Shown piece after piece: positions 26,801 through 35,363 of a stretch of DNA of 60,461 nucleotides. Within the stretch, counting starts at the first letter, position 1. Every line of letters begins with the position of its first letter. The stretch is from Deltaproteobacteria bacterium (GTDB taxonomy: Bacteria > Desulfobacterota > Binatia > HRBIN30 > CADEER01), in assembly GCA_029262455.1 (NCBI GenBank), contig JAJCZJ010000030.1, positions 1 through 60,461 of the forward strand, read 5' to 3'. The notes under the pieces are model-generated. The model saw nothing but the letters and a program-made list of their open reading frames with translations, did no database searches and was not told the origin of the DNA. The translations under genes were made by a program, and so were the position numbers.

Positions 26801-27292
26801 CAGTCGACCGTCACCGTCCTGGTCTTCGACCAGGACGACGCGGTCAGCGTGTTCGCTGTAGAACGAGAGAGGCGGGCCGCCTCGGGCCGCTTCGCGTTCG
26901 AAGTAGGCGAGACGGTCGTCGGTGGATCGTGAGGAGAGATCGTCCAGCAACCACTCGTCTGCCATCCAGCGATTGTCGTTGACCCCCTGCAGGATCCTGT
27001 CGCTGCCGGCGACGTAGACGCGCCCCAGTGGGTCTACGTCGATTGCGACGGCGGCGTAGTCGAGCTCGACCTCGGTGGTGAGCTCCGTGCCTTCGGGTAA
27101 TACCGGGTCGCAGACGCCCGGAATGATGCAGCGAACGCGGGCGATTTTTGGGGCAATGTAGAACCGTGCGGCCGCAAACAAGAGCTCGGGCACGGTCATG
27201 TTGTACTTTTCCGCTGTCGCGCAGCCGCTCGCAATCATACTGAGCGATAGTCCGATTGCGCCCCAGCGCTTGACGGAAGGAGGTGGGGTCAC
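23873..27292 (-). CDS. PVC-type dehydrogenase/HEAT-repeat/cytochrome c lipoprotein
   Basis: 1139 residues. The signal ends SMIASGC with Cys24, suggesting a lipoprotein. Residues about 70-480 are a beta-propeller with sugar-dehydrogenase-like motifs ([43 protein letters not shown], ending near [16 protein letters not shown]). Residues 490-1000 are helical HEAT-like repeats. The C terminus is a cytochrome c domain with CQKCH (1016-1020) and a likely Met ligand in GSAMPSFDD. This is the architecture called Pirellula/Verrucomicrobium-type membrane-bound dehydrogenase with putative heme-binding domain. It would oxidise a sugar derivative and pass electrons to the respiratory chain. A six-residue tandem repeat lies at about 566-589. 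It overlaps the upstream Gfo/Idh gene by 4 bp. Confidence 0.88.
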   Translation of the reverse strand: MTPPPSVKRWGAIGLSLSMIASGCATAEKYNMTVPELLFAAARFYIAPKIARVRCIIPGVCDPVLPEGTELTTEVELDYAAVAIDVDPLGRVYVAGSDRILQGVNDNRWMADEWLLDDLSSRSTDDRLAYFEREAARGGPPLSFYSEHADRVVLVEDQDGDGRLDTQRDLALFQDPLDGIGSGVLVDGDQIYYTNIPNVWLLRDSDHDGTAEERTSLSSGYGVRTSLHGHDMHGLAWGPDGKIYYSIGDRGYNVTTSDGRNLVPPMDSGRGAVFRMNPDGSELEVFAEGLRNPQELAFDDYGNLFTGDNNGDFGDGARIVYVVEGGDTGWASPFQTAKGDNRGAAWMAEHLWKPAHPNQPAWIVPPIANLTDGPSGMAAYPGIGLSDRYDNHLFLCDYRYVLERTGIWSFEPQPLGAGFEIKDPHKFLWQVLATDLVFDYDGGILVSEFDQMSKKASLARLSPATPDPRVLLTKRVVSEGLADKATDEVVALLGNEDRRVRRVAQLELVSRAAAPELAMTARDPEAPELARIHAIWGLTQLGAVEDLGPDLDWLTGEESEIRAQVARAIGEARAIGEARAVGEAHAVGDGHATSMSPLLVSLLKDSEDRVRFFAAQSLGKLQVRDAVAPLTGVLRDNDDRDPYLRHAAVFALYSIGAADEMYSRRDDPSAAVRMGALLVLRRHRDARVSHFLKDPDPALVVEAARAIYDVPIEEAMEDLGALAGQRLPYLDDDTQTSYALHRRVINANIRVGTSAAAERVALHAADPANPEAMRREALIVLRDFANPPPRERVLTFVRPLEARDPSLVYAAIDHHFPALLESDLEDQALETALAYNRVPLNDDDLIERISDDAATPTVRVASIQALAARKDAVDPIIDTPIKTALASNAPELRAEARDVLVTVDPQAALASIDDLGPGATLIERQRSYRTLARLGTPEADARLADAMREIASGAGDPAVQVDIEEAVEKRATDSLLASLESLRANRANDPVSRNTAALQGGNAEQGRVVFYDLGDCQKCHAIDENGGDTGPDLSKIGERATRRQILESIVAPGASIVPGYGSVEVVLADGTTVAGALRDESADYLEILPEVDHGTAEPLAVPRNQIAQQRDLGSAMPSFDDVFEARQLRDLVEFLASLD
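25524..25595 (-). repeat. In-frame 18-bp tandem repeat in the HEAT region
   Basis: Four copies of an 18-bp unit, the best two reading GCCTCGCCAATCGCCCGC on the plus strand (25560 and 25578). On the coding strand they give Ala-Ile/Val-Gly-Glu/Asp-Ala/Gly-Arg/His repeated four times. The repeat keeps the frame and extends a helix linker between HEAT repeats. Copy number is likely to vary between strains. Confidence 0.8.
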
Positions 27293-28413
27293 GGGATCGA
27301 CACCCAGCTTCGCTCTGCACTCGATTGCTCAATCGCAGCGAGGACACGCTGATTCGTGACGCCATCTTCGAAGTTCGGCGCCGGTGATTGGCCGGCATCG
27401 ATGGCGCGAAGTAGATCGAGCACGGTGTGTGTAAACGTGTGCTCGTATCCAATGATGTGGCCCGGTGGCCACCAGGCTTCGACGTATGGGTGCGTCGCAT
27501 CTGTGGCCAACACCGTCCGAAAGCCGCTGTCCGGGCCGTCCTCTTCGTACACCTGTAGTTCGTTCATCCGCTCGAGGTTGAAAACGACACTGCCTTTGCT
27601 GCCGTTGATCTCGAATCGATTGTAGTTCTTGCGGCCGGTGGCGAAGCGGGTGCCTTCGATTGTGCCGATGGCCCCGTTGTCGAAGCGCACGAGCGCTAGG
27701 GCCGCGTCATCGACGTCGACGACACCGGTTTTCGTTTCGTCGTCGGGGAGCGGGCGTTCCTTTACGAAGGTTTCCAGGAGACCGGAAACTTCGGTGATCT
27801 CGCCCACCAGATAGCGGGCGAGGTCCATGGAGTGCGAGCCGATGTCTCCAAGGGACCCACTGCCGGCTTTCGACTTTTCGAGGCGCCAAACGCGCGGAAA
27901 AGACGGGTCGACGATCCAGTCCTGTAAGTACGTGCCGCGGTAGTGGTGAATTTTGCCGAGCCGGCCTTCGTCGATGATCCGCTTTGCCAGCGCTACGGCG
28001 GGGGCGCGGCGGTAGTTGTGGCAGAGCATGTGCACGACACCGGCAGCCTTGACCGCGTCGAGCATATCGACGGCTTCGGCGACGGTATTGGCGAGTGGCT
28101 TCTCGCACAGGATCGTCTTGCCGGCGCGGGCGGCCGCAACGGCGATATCGCGGTGCGAATCCCCGGGCGTGCAAATATCGACGATGTCGATATCGTCTCT
28201 TTCGACGACCTCCTGCCAGGTCGTGGCGTGTTGCTCCCAGCCGAGCGCGGGGGCTGCAGCGGCCACCGCGTGTCGGTTGCGTCCGCACACGACCTTCATC
28301 GAGACATCGTACGGGGCGTCGAAAAACCGTCCTACCTGGCGCCACGCGTTGCTGTGGGCACGGCCCATGAATTGGTAGCCGATCATCGCGACGTTGAGTG
28401 TCTTCTTTGTCAT
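27289..28413 (-). CDS. Gfo/Idh/MocA family oxidoreductase
   Basis: 374 residues. The N-terminal Rossmann fold starts [15 protein letters not shown], and CEKPLANT (103-110) holds the family Lys. The C-terminal domain carries the catalytic [16 protein letters not shown]. It uses NAD(P) for oxidation or reduction of sugars, often at C3 or on inositols, and can feed 3-keto sugars. It overlaps the cytochrome gene by 4 bp (ATGA) and starts 18 bp after the sugar isomerase stop, so it is clearly part of the operon. The substrate is unknown. Confidence 0.92.
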   Translation of the reverse strand: MTKKTLNVAMIGYQFMGRAHSNAWRQVGRFFDAPYDVSMKVVCGRNRHAVAAAAPALGWEQHATTWQEVVERDDIDIVDICTPGDSHRDIAVAAARAGKTILCEKPLANTVAEAVDMLDAVKAAGVVHMLCHNYRRAPAVALAKRIIDEGRLGKIHHYRGTYLQDWIVDPSFPRVWRLEKSKAGSGSLGDIGSHSMDLARYLVGEITEVSGLLETFVKERPLPDDETKTGVVDVDDAALALVRFDNGAIGTIEGTRFATGRKNYNRFEINGSKGSVVFNLERMNELQVYEEDGPDSGFRTVLATDATHPYVEAWWPPGHIIGYEHTFTHTVLDLLRAIDAGQSPAPNFEDGVTNQRVLAAIEQSSAERSWVSIP

Positions 28414-28431
28414 GAGTGGCGGGCCCTTCGG

Positions 28432-29667
28432 TCAGCTTCGATATGCTTGCCGGCCGCGACCTTGTACGGGGATATCCTGTGCCGCCAACACTTCCGTGTG
28501 TAGGGCGTACATCGCAGCTGCGGCTTCGTCGATGGCGCGGGTGAAGGCCAGAGATCCTTGTAAGATTGGTTTCAGAAGAGCTTTGTCTTGAATTCTGGCG
28601 GCAGGGTATTCGTGTTCCACGATGAGTGCTGTCGATGGAATATCCAGCTCCAAAAGCTCGCGAGCGGCGAGTTGGTGATCGAGCCAATCTACGGTTCGGT
28701 TCTGCAGGTACGCGAGCGGGTCGTGCTTCGCGGTGCCCGGCAGCTCGTGCTCGCACAGTGAGAGCTGCTTCTTCCACGCATTTGCCTGGTCGGCGGGATT
28801 CTCCGACGGTTTGCTGTCGACGTAGTCGCCGCGCTCGACGGTCTGCCCACCGTAGCCCCACGCGGAGACTCCTTTCGCATCGATGACCTGACCCTTGACG
28901 TGAAAACCGGCGATCAGGAAGGCGTACCCCTCGTCTTTGAGATATTGGAAGATCGAACGCGTATCCTGACCCATCAGGATCGCATGCGACGGGTCGTAGT
29001 GAATGCGAAACTGATCGCCGACGCCGTGCTTGTCGCAGATTCGGTGCAGGGCAATCCACGTGCCGGGGGTGTATCCGATGTTGTTGTAAAAGCTGTCGTC
29101 GAGAGTCCAACCGGGCATCGGGCACTGTTCAACACGGTATTCGAGTCCGCGTGCCTTGGCTTCCTTCAGGAGGGGGACGAAGCTGTCTTCGAAGTCGGCC
29201 AGATTCTCCTGGATCGTATGGCGTGGATTCTTGCCGACAAAGCCGCACACGGCGCGAACGCCGAGGGTCTGCGCAGCGTCGAAAACACGCAGCATGAAGT
29301 CCCGTTTCTTTTCCCGGATCGCGGCGTCATGGTGAAGCATGTTGTCGAAGTAGCCGATGTCCGCGATTTCCACCCCGCTGGATTTGATCGCAGCCTGCAC
29401 GCGTTTGGCACGAGCCGCGTCGAAGGGCTGCCGTAGATCGAGCGTGTTGGCGACAGGGTCGAGCATCGCCTCGGCTGGGATGTCGGATTCGTCCGGGTGC
29501 AGGGCGGCCGACAGCTGAATCTCGTCGGCGCCGAGCTCCTTGGCGAACTCGAGCCAATCTTCAATGGCGCGGTCGGGGTCGGGATCGCGGACCTCGCGCG
29601 GGGTGAGTTCCTGCAGCGCGGCGGTCAAGATTCCCAATCGCATGTGCTGCGGGGCGAATTCCTTCAT
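28432..29667 (-). CDS. Sugar phosphate isomerase/epimerase-like TIM-barrel protein
   Basis: About 411 residues. [14 protein letters not shown] opens the xylose-isomerase-like TIM barrel, followed by [27 protein letters not shown] (metal-binding Glu region), [14 protein letters not shown] (Asp/His) and [13 protein letters not shown] (His). These give a metal site typical of AP-endonuclease-2/xylose-isomerase-like enzymes. Start ATG 29667 follows GAGGTAGAAGAG. A longer open frame runs upstream to 30363 but is the shadow of the plus-strand SRPBCC and VOC genes. It is the first gene of the six-gene minus-strand operon. Members isomerise or epimerise sugars or hydroxyacids; the reaction is not assigned. 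Confidence 0.87.
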   Translation of the reverse strand: MKEFAPQHMRLGILTAALQELTPREVRDPDPDRAIEDWLEFAKELGADEIQLSAALHPDESDIPAEAMLDPVANTLDLRQPFDAARAKRVQAAIKSSGVEIADIGYFDNMLHHDAAIREKKRDFMLRVFDAAQTLGVRAVCGFVGKNPRHTIQENLADFEDSFVPLLKEAKARGLEYRVEQCPMPGWTLDDSFYNNIGYTPGTWIALHRICDKHGVGDQFRIHYDPSHAILMGQDTRSIFQYLKDEGYAFLIAGFHVKGQVIDAKGVSAWGYGGQTVERGDYVDSKPSENPADQANAWKKQLSLCEHELPGTAKHDPLAYLQNRTVDWLDHQLAARELLELDIPSTALIVEHEYPAARIQDKALLKPILQGSLAFTRAIDEAAAAMYALHTEVLAAQDIPVQGRGRQAYRS

Positions 29668-29910
29668 CTCTTCTACCTCGTGACAACCGGGTTCGGGCAA
29701 CTGGCTCGGTTCGCCGATGTCGGCGAACAATGTATCAATGGAGTGGGTCGACAGTTGTAAAGTGGGCGCTTGACCATGGCAAGCCGTTTCGGGAGAAGCA
29801 AATGTTGCAAAGGATCTGCGTCTCTGCGAATTCCAGGGGATCGCGAGAAGCCGCCGCGAGACGTCGGCTCGGGCCCGTAGCGGAAGCTGAATGAATTTGA
29901 GGGGATGGAA

Positions 29911-30324
29911 ATGGTTGAAGTATCTGTGAGTGCGGATTTTGATGTACCCGAACAGCGTCTGTGGGAGCTTGTTGCGGATTTCGGCAACGTCGATTGGATT
30001 CCTGGGATGGCTCAAAATGTGCGTGTCGAAGGTAGTGGTCCGGGAATGGTCCGATTCATCCCGATGGGAGAGAAGGAGGTGCACGAGAAGCTGGAAAGCT
30101 TGGACGAGTCTCAGCACCAAATTGAGTACACGATCCCGAAGAATATTCCCTTTCCCGTAAGTGACTATCGAGCAACCATGAAGGTGGATGCAGCCGGTGC
30201 CGGGAGTCGGCTCACTTGGAAGTGCACCTGCAATCCCGATGGGACGTCCGAGGCCGAAGCGGAACAGACTGTGCGCGGGCTCTATGACATGATGATCGGA
30301 TGGATTCGCGACCATCTGAAGTAG
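29911..30324 (+). CDS. SRPBCC family protein
   Basis: 137 residues, a Bet v1-like/START fold opening [20 protein letters not shown]. It has [13 protein letters not shown] in the middle and a long C-terminal helix ([20 protein letters not shown]). It is soluble, with no anchor. ATG 29911 lies 6 nt after GAGGGG, which is better placed than ATG 29905. It is 15 bp ahead of the VOC gene, so the two are likely co-transcribed and divergent from the sugar operon. It probably binds a hydrophobic ligand. The preceding 238 bp hold no gene and no clear promoter. Confidence 0.85.
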   Translation: MVEVSVSADFDVPEQRLWELVADFGNVDWIPGMAQNVRVEGSGPGMVRFIPMGEKEVHEKLESLDESQHQIEYTIPKNIPFPVSDYRATMKVDAAGAGSRLTWKCTCNPDGTSEAEAEQTVRGLYDMMIGWIRDHLK

Positions 30325-30339
30325 CGCGGGCTGATTGAG

Positions 30340-30810
30340 ATGGCAGTCCGCCGGCTGACTCACCTCGGTTTATGTGTATCCGACCTGGAACGCTCGCTGG
30401 CGTTCTATACGCGTGTGCTCGGGTTTGCTGAGGTCGGTCGCTTCGTGGATGACCAAGGCTATGGCGGCAAGTTGCTCGAGCTGCCGGAGGCTCGCATGAC
30501 AGCCGTCTACCTCGAGCGCGACGGCTGGCGTATCGAGCTTCTGTACTACGCGCAGCCCGGGCATATCGGAACTCCGGAGCGCCGGCCGATGAATCAAATC
30601 GGACTTACGCACCTGTCGTTCGTCGTCGAAGATCTCGACGAGACATGCGCGGCGATCGCCGCGCATGGCGGAGCCGTCGTCGAAGAGACACGTCTCGAGA
30701 TGCAAAGCCGGGCGATCTTTGCGACGGACCCCGACGGGATCCGTCTCGAGATCATCGAACGCGCCGGGGACCCGTTGATCATTCCCGGGCAAAGTCCGAA
30801 GTCTGGTTAA
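30340..30810 (+). CDS. VOC family (glyoxalase-like) metal-dependent protein
   Basis: 156 residues with a full two-module vicinal oxygen chelate fold. It opens [26 protein letters not shown] (His metal ligand) and has [19 protein letters not shown] for the second module, then [14 protein letters not shown] with the terminal Glu. The His and Glu ligands are intact, so it is probably an active metalloenzyme. It follows the SRPBCC gene closely. Its substrate is unknown; lactoylglutathione lyase activity should not be assumed. Confidence 0.88.
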   Translation: MAVRRLTHLGLCVSDLERSLAFYTRVLGFAEVGRFVDDQGYGGKLLELPEARMTAVYLERDGWRIELLYYAQPGHIGTPERRPMNQIGLTHLSFVVEDLDETCAAIAAHGGAVVEETRLEMQSRAIFATDPDGIRLEIIERAGDPLIIPGQSPKSG

Positions 30811-30879
30811 GCCGGCCCGATTTTTGGGCTCACTGACTTACGGAAGGCGAAGGCGAAGGCAGGAGAGCGGGTCCGCAAC

Positions 30880-31740
30880 CTAAGAGTTGAGCTTGGCCTG
30901 TGCGGCCGCGGCGTCGATGTTGCCGAAGCCTTCTTTTGCGAGTTCGGGTCGCACCGCGGCAATGGGATCGCGAACGTCGTCGATGTATCCGAGTGCGTAG
31001 GCGCCGAGGGAGTAGCCCATCACGCGCAGGAGGTCCTTGGGTAGGGTTGCGGCAATATCGTGCGGCACGGATAGGTACTGGTTCTCCTCTTGTCGCAACC
31101 ATGATCGATTGTACGTGATGTTCACTGCGTAACGAGTGTCCTCTGATCGATTCGGGCCACCGCCGTGGTAGACAGCACCGGTGTAGAGCAGGACCGAGCC
31201 CTTCTTCATTTCGGCCGCTTCAGTGTCTTCGAGTTTGAATTGAAGCTTGTCCTCAAAATGGTTACTGCCGGGCACGACGCGGGTTGCACCGTTTTGCTCG
31301 GTGAAGTCGGTCATGGCCCAGATCGTATTGCACTGGACTTCGTATCCCTTGGGAAATGAGAAAAAGTCGAAAGCCCACTGATCGCGATGGATCTGCTGGG
31401 CTTCGGCACCGGGGCCGATTGCGATGATTTGTGTCAGGTGCAGCTGAAAACTGGTTGCATCGGCTAGCAAGCCGCCAGTCGTGCCGAGGATCGTGGGGTG
31501 CATGACCAGGCCTCGGCAAGTATCGGAACGAGCGATCAGCGCGCCGGTTCTGCGAGTATTGAAGCCGGAGAATTCGTCAGCTCCGATGGGAGTTGCGTCG
31601 AGGTACGGTTGCAGCTCGCTTCTTGCGGCATCCATCGTAGCCGCCGAAGCGAGTTCGTCGATTATGACGGCGCCGTCTTCGCGCAGCGCAGCAGTCGCTT
31701 GTTCGGAGCTTGCGTCGGCCGATAGGTGCTTTAGGGCCAT
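30880..31740 (-). CDS. Phytanoyl-CoA dioxygenase (PhyH) family protein, copy 2
   Basis: 286 residues. AALREDGAVIIDELASAATMD opens the fold. IHRDQWAFDFF gives the iron-binding HxD, and LYTGAVYHGGGPNRSEDTRYAVNITY gives the distal His and oxoglutarate Arg. It is monocistronic on the minus strand, divergent from the MFS gene, with about 195 bp between them. It is only distantly like the PhyH gene at 19730, so the two probably use different substrates. These enzymes need Fe(II), oxygen and 2-oxoglutarate. Confidence 0.9.
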   Translation of the reverse strand: MALKHLSADASSEQATAALREDGAVIIDELASAATMDAARSELQPYLDATPIGADEFSGFNTRRTGALIARSDTCRGLVMHPTILGTTGGLLADATSFQLHLTQIIAIGPGAEAQQIHRDQWAFDFFSFPKGYEVQCNTIWAMTDFTEQNGATRVVPGSNHFEDKLQFKLEDTEAAEMKKGSVLLYTGAVYHGGGPNRSEDTRYAVNITYNRSWLRQEENQYLSVPHDIAATLPKDLLRVMGYSLGAYALGYIDDVRDPIAAVRPELAKEGFGNIDAAAAQAKLNS

Positions 31741-31935
31741 GTTGGTCTCCTCGTCGCTCTCAGCCAGACGAATGGGCTATTCCGCGTAGCTGTGTACTGT
31801 GCTGCTGTGCCCCATCTGGCGTAGTCGTACGGATCGTAGCGAATCTCGTTCATTGGGTTGAACACTGCCTTTTCCTCTACCTCTAGATCAAGTTCCGTTT
31901 GCCAAAAGCTCGGACGATCTCAATGGTGGCCGCCG

Positions 31936-33201
31936 ATGTCTTGGGGAGTCGGAGATCTGCGCGGTCGGGCTTGGCTCGTCGTGCTCGGAGCGCTGGTGTG
32001 TCAGCTGGGTGCTGGGCTCACCTATGTTTTTAGTGTGTTGCAGAAAGACATCGTCGCCGATTTGGGGTGGAGCAGGACGATGTTCGCTGCGGCGCGTGCG
32101 CCGGTCTTCTTGGTGATCGCGCTGGCGAGTCCGATCGTCGGTACTCTGACTGTGACGCTGGGGCCGCGCGTCGTCCTCGTCGGATCGACTCTCATCCTGG
32201 GCTCGGCCTACGTCATCGTCTCGCAGATGACCATGCTCTGGCACTTCTACGTGGCCAATCTCTTGATTGGCGTGGTCGTGGCGGGGCTCGGTGATGTCGT
32301 CGTCGGATCGGTCGTCGCCCGCTGGGTGAGTGCGGCGCGCGGGCTGGCGTTGGGGATTGTGTATGCCGGTACGAACCTGAGCGGCTTCGTTGCCCTGCCG
32401 CTCGTCGCGACGTTGGCAGCGTCCGGGGGGTGGCGCTACGCCGTGCTCGCGCTTGCTGGGATCGCGACCGCAGTGATCCTGCCCTTTGCTGCGTTTGCCG
32501 TGCGCGACCCGAGACCGGGTGAAGTCGCTGCCGACAAGGCCGGCGACGCCGGCGAGTCGCTCGGGTCGAGTGAGGATCTCGATCTCGCGGAGGCTTGGCG
32601 GACTCGGTCGTTCTGGATTCTCGCGTTCACTCTGTTCGCCTTCTTCTTCTACTTCATCGCAATGATCGAACACACGGTTTCGTTCTTGACTGACGGTGGA
32701 ATGTCGAAGACCGATGCCGCGGCTGCGTTTGGTTATGCCATTGGTCTTGGGGTCTGGAGCAAGGTCGTGGCCGGCGCGATCGCCGACCGAATGTCGGGCC
32801 GACTGGCGATGGCCGTCGATTACGCATTGCTCTCGATCAGCGCTGTGGCGATATCGTTCGTCGGCGGCGGAGGATTGTTGAATGTGTTCCTCCTGTCGTA
32901 CGGATTTTCCGTCGCGGCACGAGACGTGGTCTACCCACTAGCGATCGCGGATTGCTTTGGTCCGAAGTATTTGGCGCGCATTTACGGCGTCTTGATGTTG
33001 GCGCTGTTGCCAGGTGGTGCATTGGGGCCGGTGTTTGCCGCGCAAGTGTACGATCGGTGGGGCGAGTATCGGCCTGCCTTTTTGGTGTTCGCGATTCTCT
33101 GTGGAATTGCGTTGCTGTCGTTGGCCTTCTTGCGTGACGAACGCTTGGTTGCGAGGCGCGAACCTTGTCGGGATGGGACCGGGCTTGGTACTGGGGGTTG
33201 A
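31936..33201 (+). CDS. MFS transporter (oxalate/monocarboxylate antiporter-like)
   Basis: About 421 residues with 12 predicted helices. The loop between helices 6 and 7 is charged (residues about 195-225). It opens MSWGVGDLRGRAWLVVLGALVCQLGAGLTYVFSVLQKDIVADLGWS, like the MCT/oxalate-formate branch of the MFS (fragment quoted within that region). The annotated ATG 31936 fits the start of helix 1; an upstream ATG-less extension to 31858 has no helix. The stop codon overlaps the xylB start by one base, so the pair is translationally coupled and the transporter may bring in a xylulose-linked substrate or an acid. Confidence 0.84.
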   Translation: MSWGVGDLRGRAWLVVLGALVCQLGAGLTYVFSVLQKDIVADLGWSRTMFAAARAPVFLVIALASPIVGTLTVTLGPRVVLVGSTLILGSAYVIVSQMTMLWHFYVANLLIGVVVAGLGDVVVGSVVARWVSAARGLALGIVYAGTNLSGFVALPLVATLAASGGWRYAVLALAGIATAVILPFAAFAVRDPRPGEVAADKAGDAGESLGSSEDLDLAEAWRTRSFWILAFTLFAFFFYFIAMIEHTVSFLTDGGMSKTDAAAAFGYAIGLGVWSKVVAGAIADRMSGRLAMAVDYALLSISAVAISFVGGGGLLNVFLLSYGFSVAARDVVYPLAIADCFGPKYLARIYGVLMLALLPGGALGPVFAAQVYDRWGEYRPAFLVFAILCGIALLSLAFLRDERLVARREPCRDGTGLGTGG

Positions 33202-34688
33202 TGTTCATAGGAATTGATCTTGGTACGTCGGCTGTCAAAGCGGTTCTGGTTGACGAGGCACAGCAAGTTTTGAGCGAGGCAAGCTCAGATCTCACGGTCG
33301 ATCGGCCGCACCCGCTTTGGTCGGAGCAGGATCCTGCCGCGTGGTGGCGAGCGACGGACGAGGCGATGCAGAATCTGGCGCGGCGCCGGCCGAAAGAAAT
33401 GGCGGCTGTACGTGGCCTGGGCCTTTCGGGTCAAATGCACGGGGCAACCCTAGTCGATGGTCGTGGTGAGGTCTTGCGACCGGCGATCCTGTGGAACGAC
33501 GGTCGCAGCGCCGCTGCATGTAAGGAACTCGAGCGGCGCGAACCACGTAGCCGTGAAATTACCGGCAATCTCGCAATGCCGGGATTCACGGCACCGAAGT
33601 TGGTGTGGTTGGAAGAGCACGAACCCGAGCTCTTTCGAGCGGCGAAAAAGGTGCTGCTCCCCAAAGACTATCTGCGTTGGCGGCTTTGCGGTGACTACGT
33701 GTCGGACATGTCCGATGCTGCCGGCACGCTGTGGTTGGATGTCGGAAGGAGGCAGTGGTCGGCTGAGATGCTCGACGCCACGCATCTGGACGAGCAAGCC
33801 ATGCCGCGATTAGTCGAAGGTAGTGAAGTCAGCGGCGTCGTGCGCGCGGAGCATGCGAAGCGATGGGGGATGGGGAGTGAAGTTGTCATCGCCGGTGGCG
33901 GCGGTGACAACGCTGCTGGAGCGGTTGGTGTCGGTGTCGTGCAGCCGGGCAGCGCGTTTCTTTCGCTGGGTACCTCCGGCGTGTTGTTCGCAGCCGGCGA
34001 TTCTTTTGCGCCGAACCCGGCGAGAGCCGCGCATGCGTTTTGTCACGCCTTGCCTGGACGCTGGCACCAGATGTCCGTGATCCTGAGTGCGGCGAGCTGC
34101 CTGTCGTGGGTGTGTTCTGTGCTCGGTGGGATCGACGAGGCCTCATTGCTGCAAGAGGTCGAGGCGTCTGGCGAAGGCTCGAACGTCATCTTCCTTCCGT
34201 ATCTGTCTGGCGAACGAACGCCGCACAACGACGCCTCTGCGCGCGGAATGTTTTTCGGCCTGACGCACGACACGACGCGGGCCGCTCTAGGGCGATCGGT
34301 GCTCGAGGGAGTGGCTTTTGCTTTCGCCGATGGCAGAGACGTGCTGACTGATTGTGGGACGGTGCTCGAAAACATCTCGGTGATCGGCGGCGGCGCCCGG
34401 AGCCAACTATGGGGTCGCATTCTGGCGAGTGTTCTCGACCAACCGTTGGACTATCACGTTGGGGGAGAGCGCGGTGCGGCCTTTGGCGCGGCAAGGCTTG
34501 CTCGATTGGCAGCGACCGGCGAGGATCCGGGAGCCGTGTGCGTTCCGCCCGAGGTCGATTCCGTCGTCACCCCGGTCGCGGAGTGGGTGGATCGCTACGC
34601 GGTGTCGCGCGAGTTGTACCAAAAGGCCTACTTGGCTGTGCGCCAACTCTACCCGGACTTTGCCAAGATGGAGGGGGCCGCCCCGTGA
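33201..34688 (+). CDS. xylB: Xylulokinase
   Basis: 495 residues of the FGGY sugar-kinase fold. MFIGIDLGTSAVKAVLVDE is the ATP-binding phosphate 1 loop. GLSGQMHGATLVD is the sugar-specific xylulokinase signature. GGGGDNAAGAVG holds the catalytic Asp, and FLSLGTSGVLF plus VIGGGARSQLWGRILASVLD are later ATP-site motifs. It phosphorylates D-xylulose to xylulose 5-phosphate for the pentose phosphate pathway. The ATG at 33201 shares a base with the MFS stop. It works with xylA at 16121, 16 kb away in the opposite orientation. Confidence 0.94.
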   Translation: MFIGIDLGTSAVKAVLVDEAQQVLSEASSDLTVDRPHPLWSEQDPAAWWRATDEAMQNLARRRPKEMAAVRGLGLSGQMHGATLVDGRGEVLRPAILWNDGRSAAACKELERREPRSREITGNLAMPGFTAPKLVWLEEHEPELFRAAKKVLLPKDYLRWRLCGDYVSDMSDAAGTLWLDVGRRQWSAEMLDATHLDEQAMPRLVEGSEVSGVVRAEHAKRWGMGSEVVIAGGGGDNAAGAVGVGVVQPGSAFLSLGTSGVLFAAGDSFAPNPARAAHAFCHALPGRWHQMSVILSAASCLSWVCSVLGGIDEASLLQEVEASGEGSNVIFLPYLSGERTPHNDASARGMFFGLTHDTTRAALGRSVLEGVAFAFADGRDVLTDCGTVLENISVIGGGARSQLWGRILASVLDQPLDYHVGGERGAAFGAARLARLAATGEDPGAVCVPPEVDSVVTPVAEWVDRYAVSRELYQKAYLAVRQLYPDFAKMEGAAP

Positions 34689-34729
34689 CCAAGGCGGGTC
34701 ACCCGTTCGCTCTCGCCCTGTAGGGCAAT

Positions 34730-35341
34730 CTATCCGGACTTTGTCGGATTGATGACGTCCTCGATCGTGACCTCAAACGTGATGGTTTGGCCGGCCAGAG
34801 GATGGTTGATGTCGATGATGACGTGGTGTTCGTCGACCCCTATCACCGGGACATAGTAGCCCTGCACCAGCTTGACATTGTTGCCGACGCCGGTGCCTTC
34901 CGGCAGTACTTTCTTGTCCATCTTTCCGGTTTTCGTCGGGTCGTGTTCGCCGTAAGCGTTCTCTACCGAGAAGGTCTTGTTCTGGCCGATCTTCATTCCC
35001 ATGAGCATCGCTTCGACGGACGGTTGCAGTTGGCCCTTGCCGACTACGAACTGGATCGGGCCCTTTTCCGGGCTCGAGTCGACCACCTCTCCCTTCTCGT
35101 CCTTGGCCTGGTAGGTCATTTTGACCCGTGAGCCCTTTTCGATCATCGAGTTCGGATCGCCTTTTGGGCCGGACTTTTCTTTGGCGTCTGCCAGGTTGTC
35201 CGTTGGGGCACCAGCGGTCGCTACTTGTTCGTGGCCTGCAGAGTCTTGCGATTCGACTGCCGGCTCGCTGCTGCACGACAGCGCGGCGAGGGCTGCGACG
35301 ATCAACAAGTGTGGGGCTCGAGTGTAGTGAGTGGCGGGCAT
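34730..35341 (-). CDS. FKBP-type peptidyl-prolyl isomerase lipoprotein
   Basis: 203 residues. The signal ends LAALSCSS with Cys23, giving a lipoprotein. A Ser/Ala/Gly-rich linker (about 25-62) precedes the FKBP domain that starts GSRVKMTYQAKDEKGEVVDSS. The insert-in-flap region includes MGMKIGQNKTFSVENAYGEHDP and DINHPLAGQTITFEVTIEDV, like SlyD-type FKBPs but without the His-rich tail. It should catalyse prolyl isomerisation and chaperoning in the periplasm. The start at 35341 is chosen for the signal; the open frame continues upstream to 36091 only as a shadow of the DUF3604 gene. Confidence 0.9.
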   Translation of the reverse strand: MPATHYTRAPHLLIVAALAALSCSSEPAVESQDSAGHEQVATAGAPTDNLADAKEKSGPKGDPNSMIEKGSRVKMTYQAKDEKGEVVDSSPEKGPIQFVVGKGQLQPSVEAMLMGMKIGQNKTFSVENAYGEHDPTKTGKMDKKVLPEGTGVGNNVKLVQGYYVPVIGVDEHHVIIDINHPLAGQTITFEVTIEDVINPTKSG

Positions 35342-35363
35342 CGTGCGGACCTCCAGTGGCTTC

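Noticed and set aside
29668-30363. N-terminal extension of the sugar isomerase to 643 residues
   Set aside because: It is the antisense shadow of the SRPBCC and VOC genes and lacks domain similarity; the TIM barrel starts at 29667.
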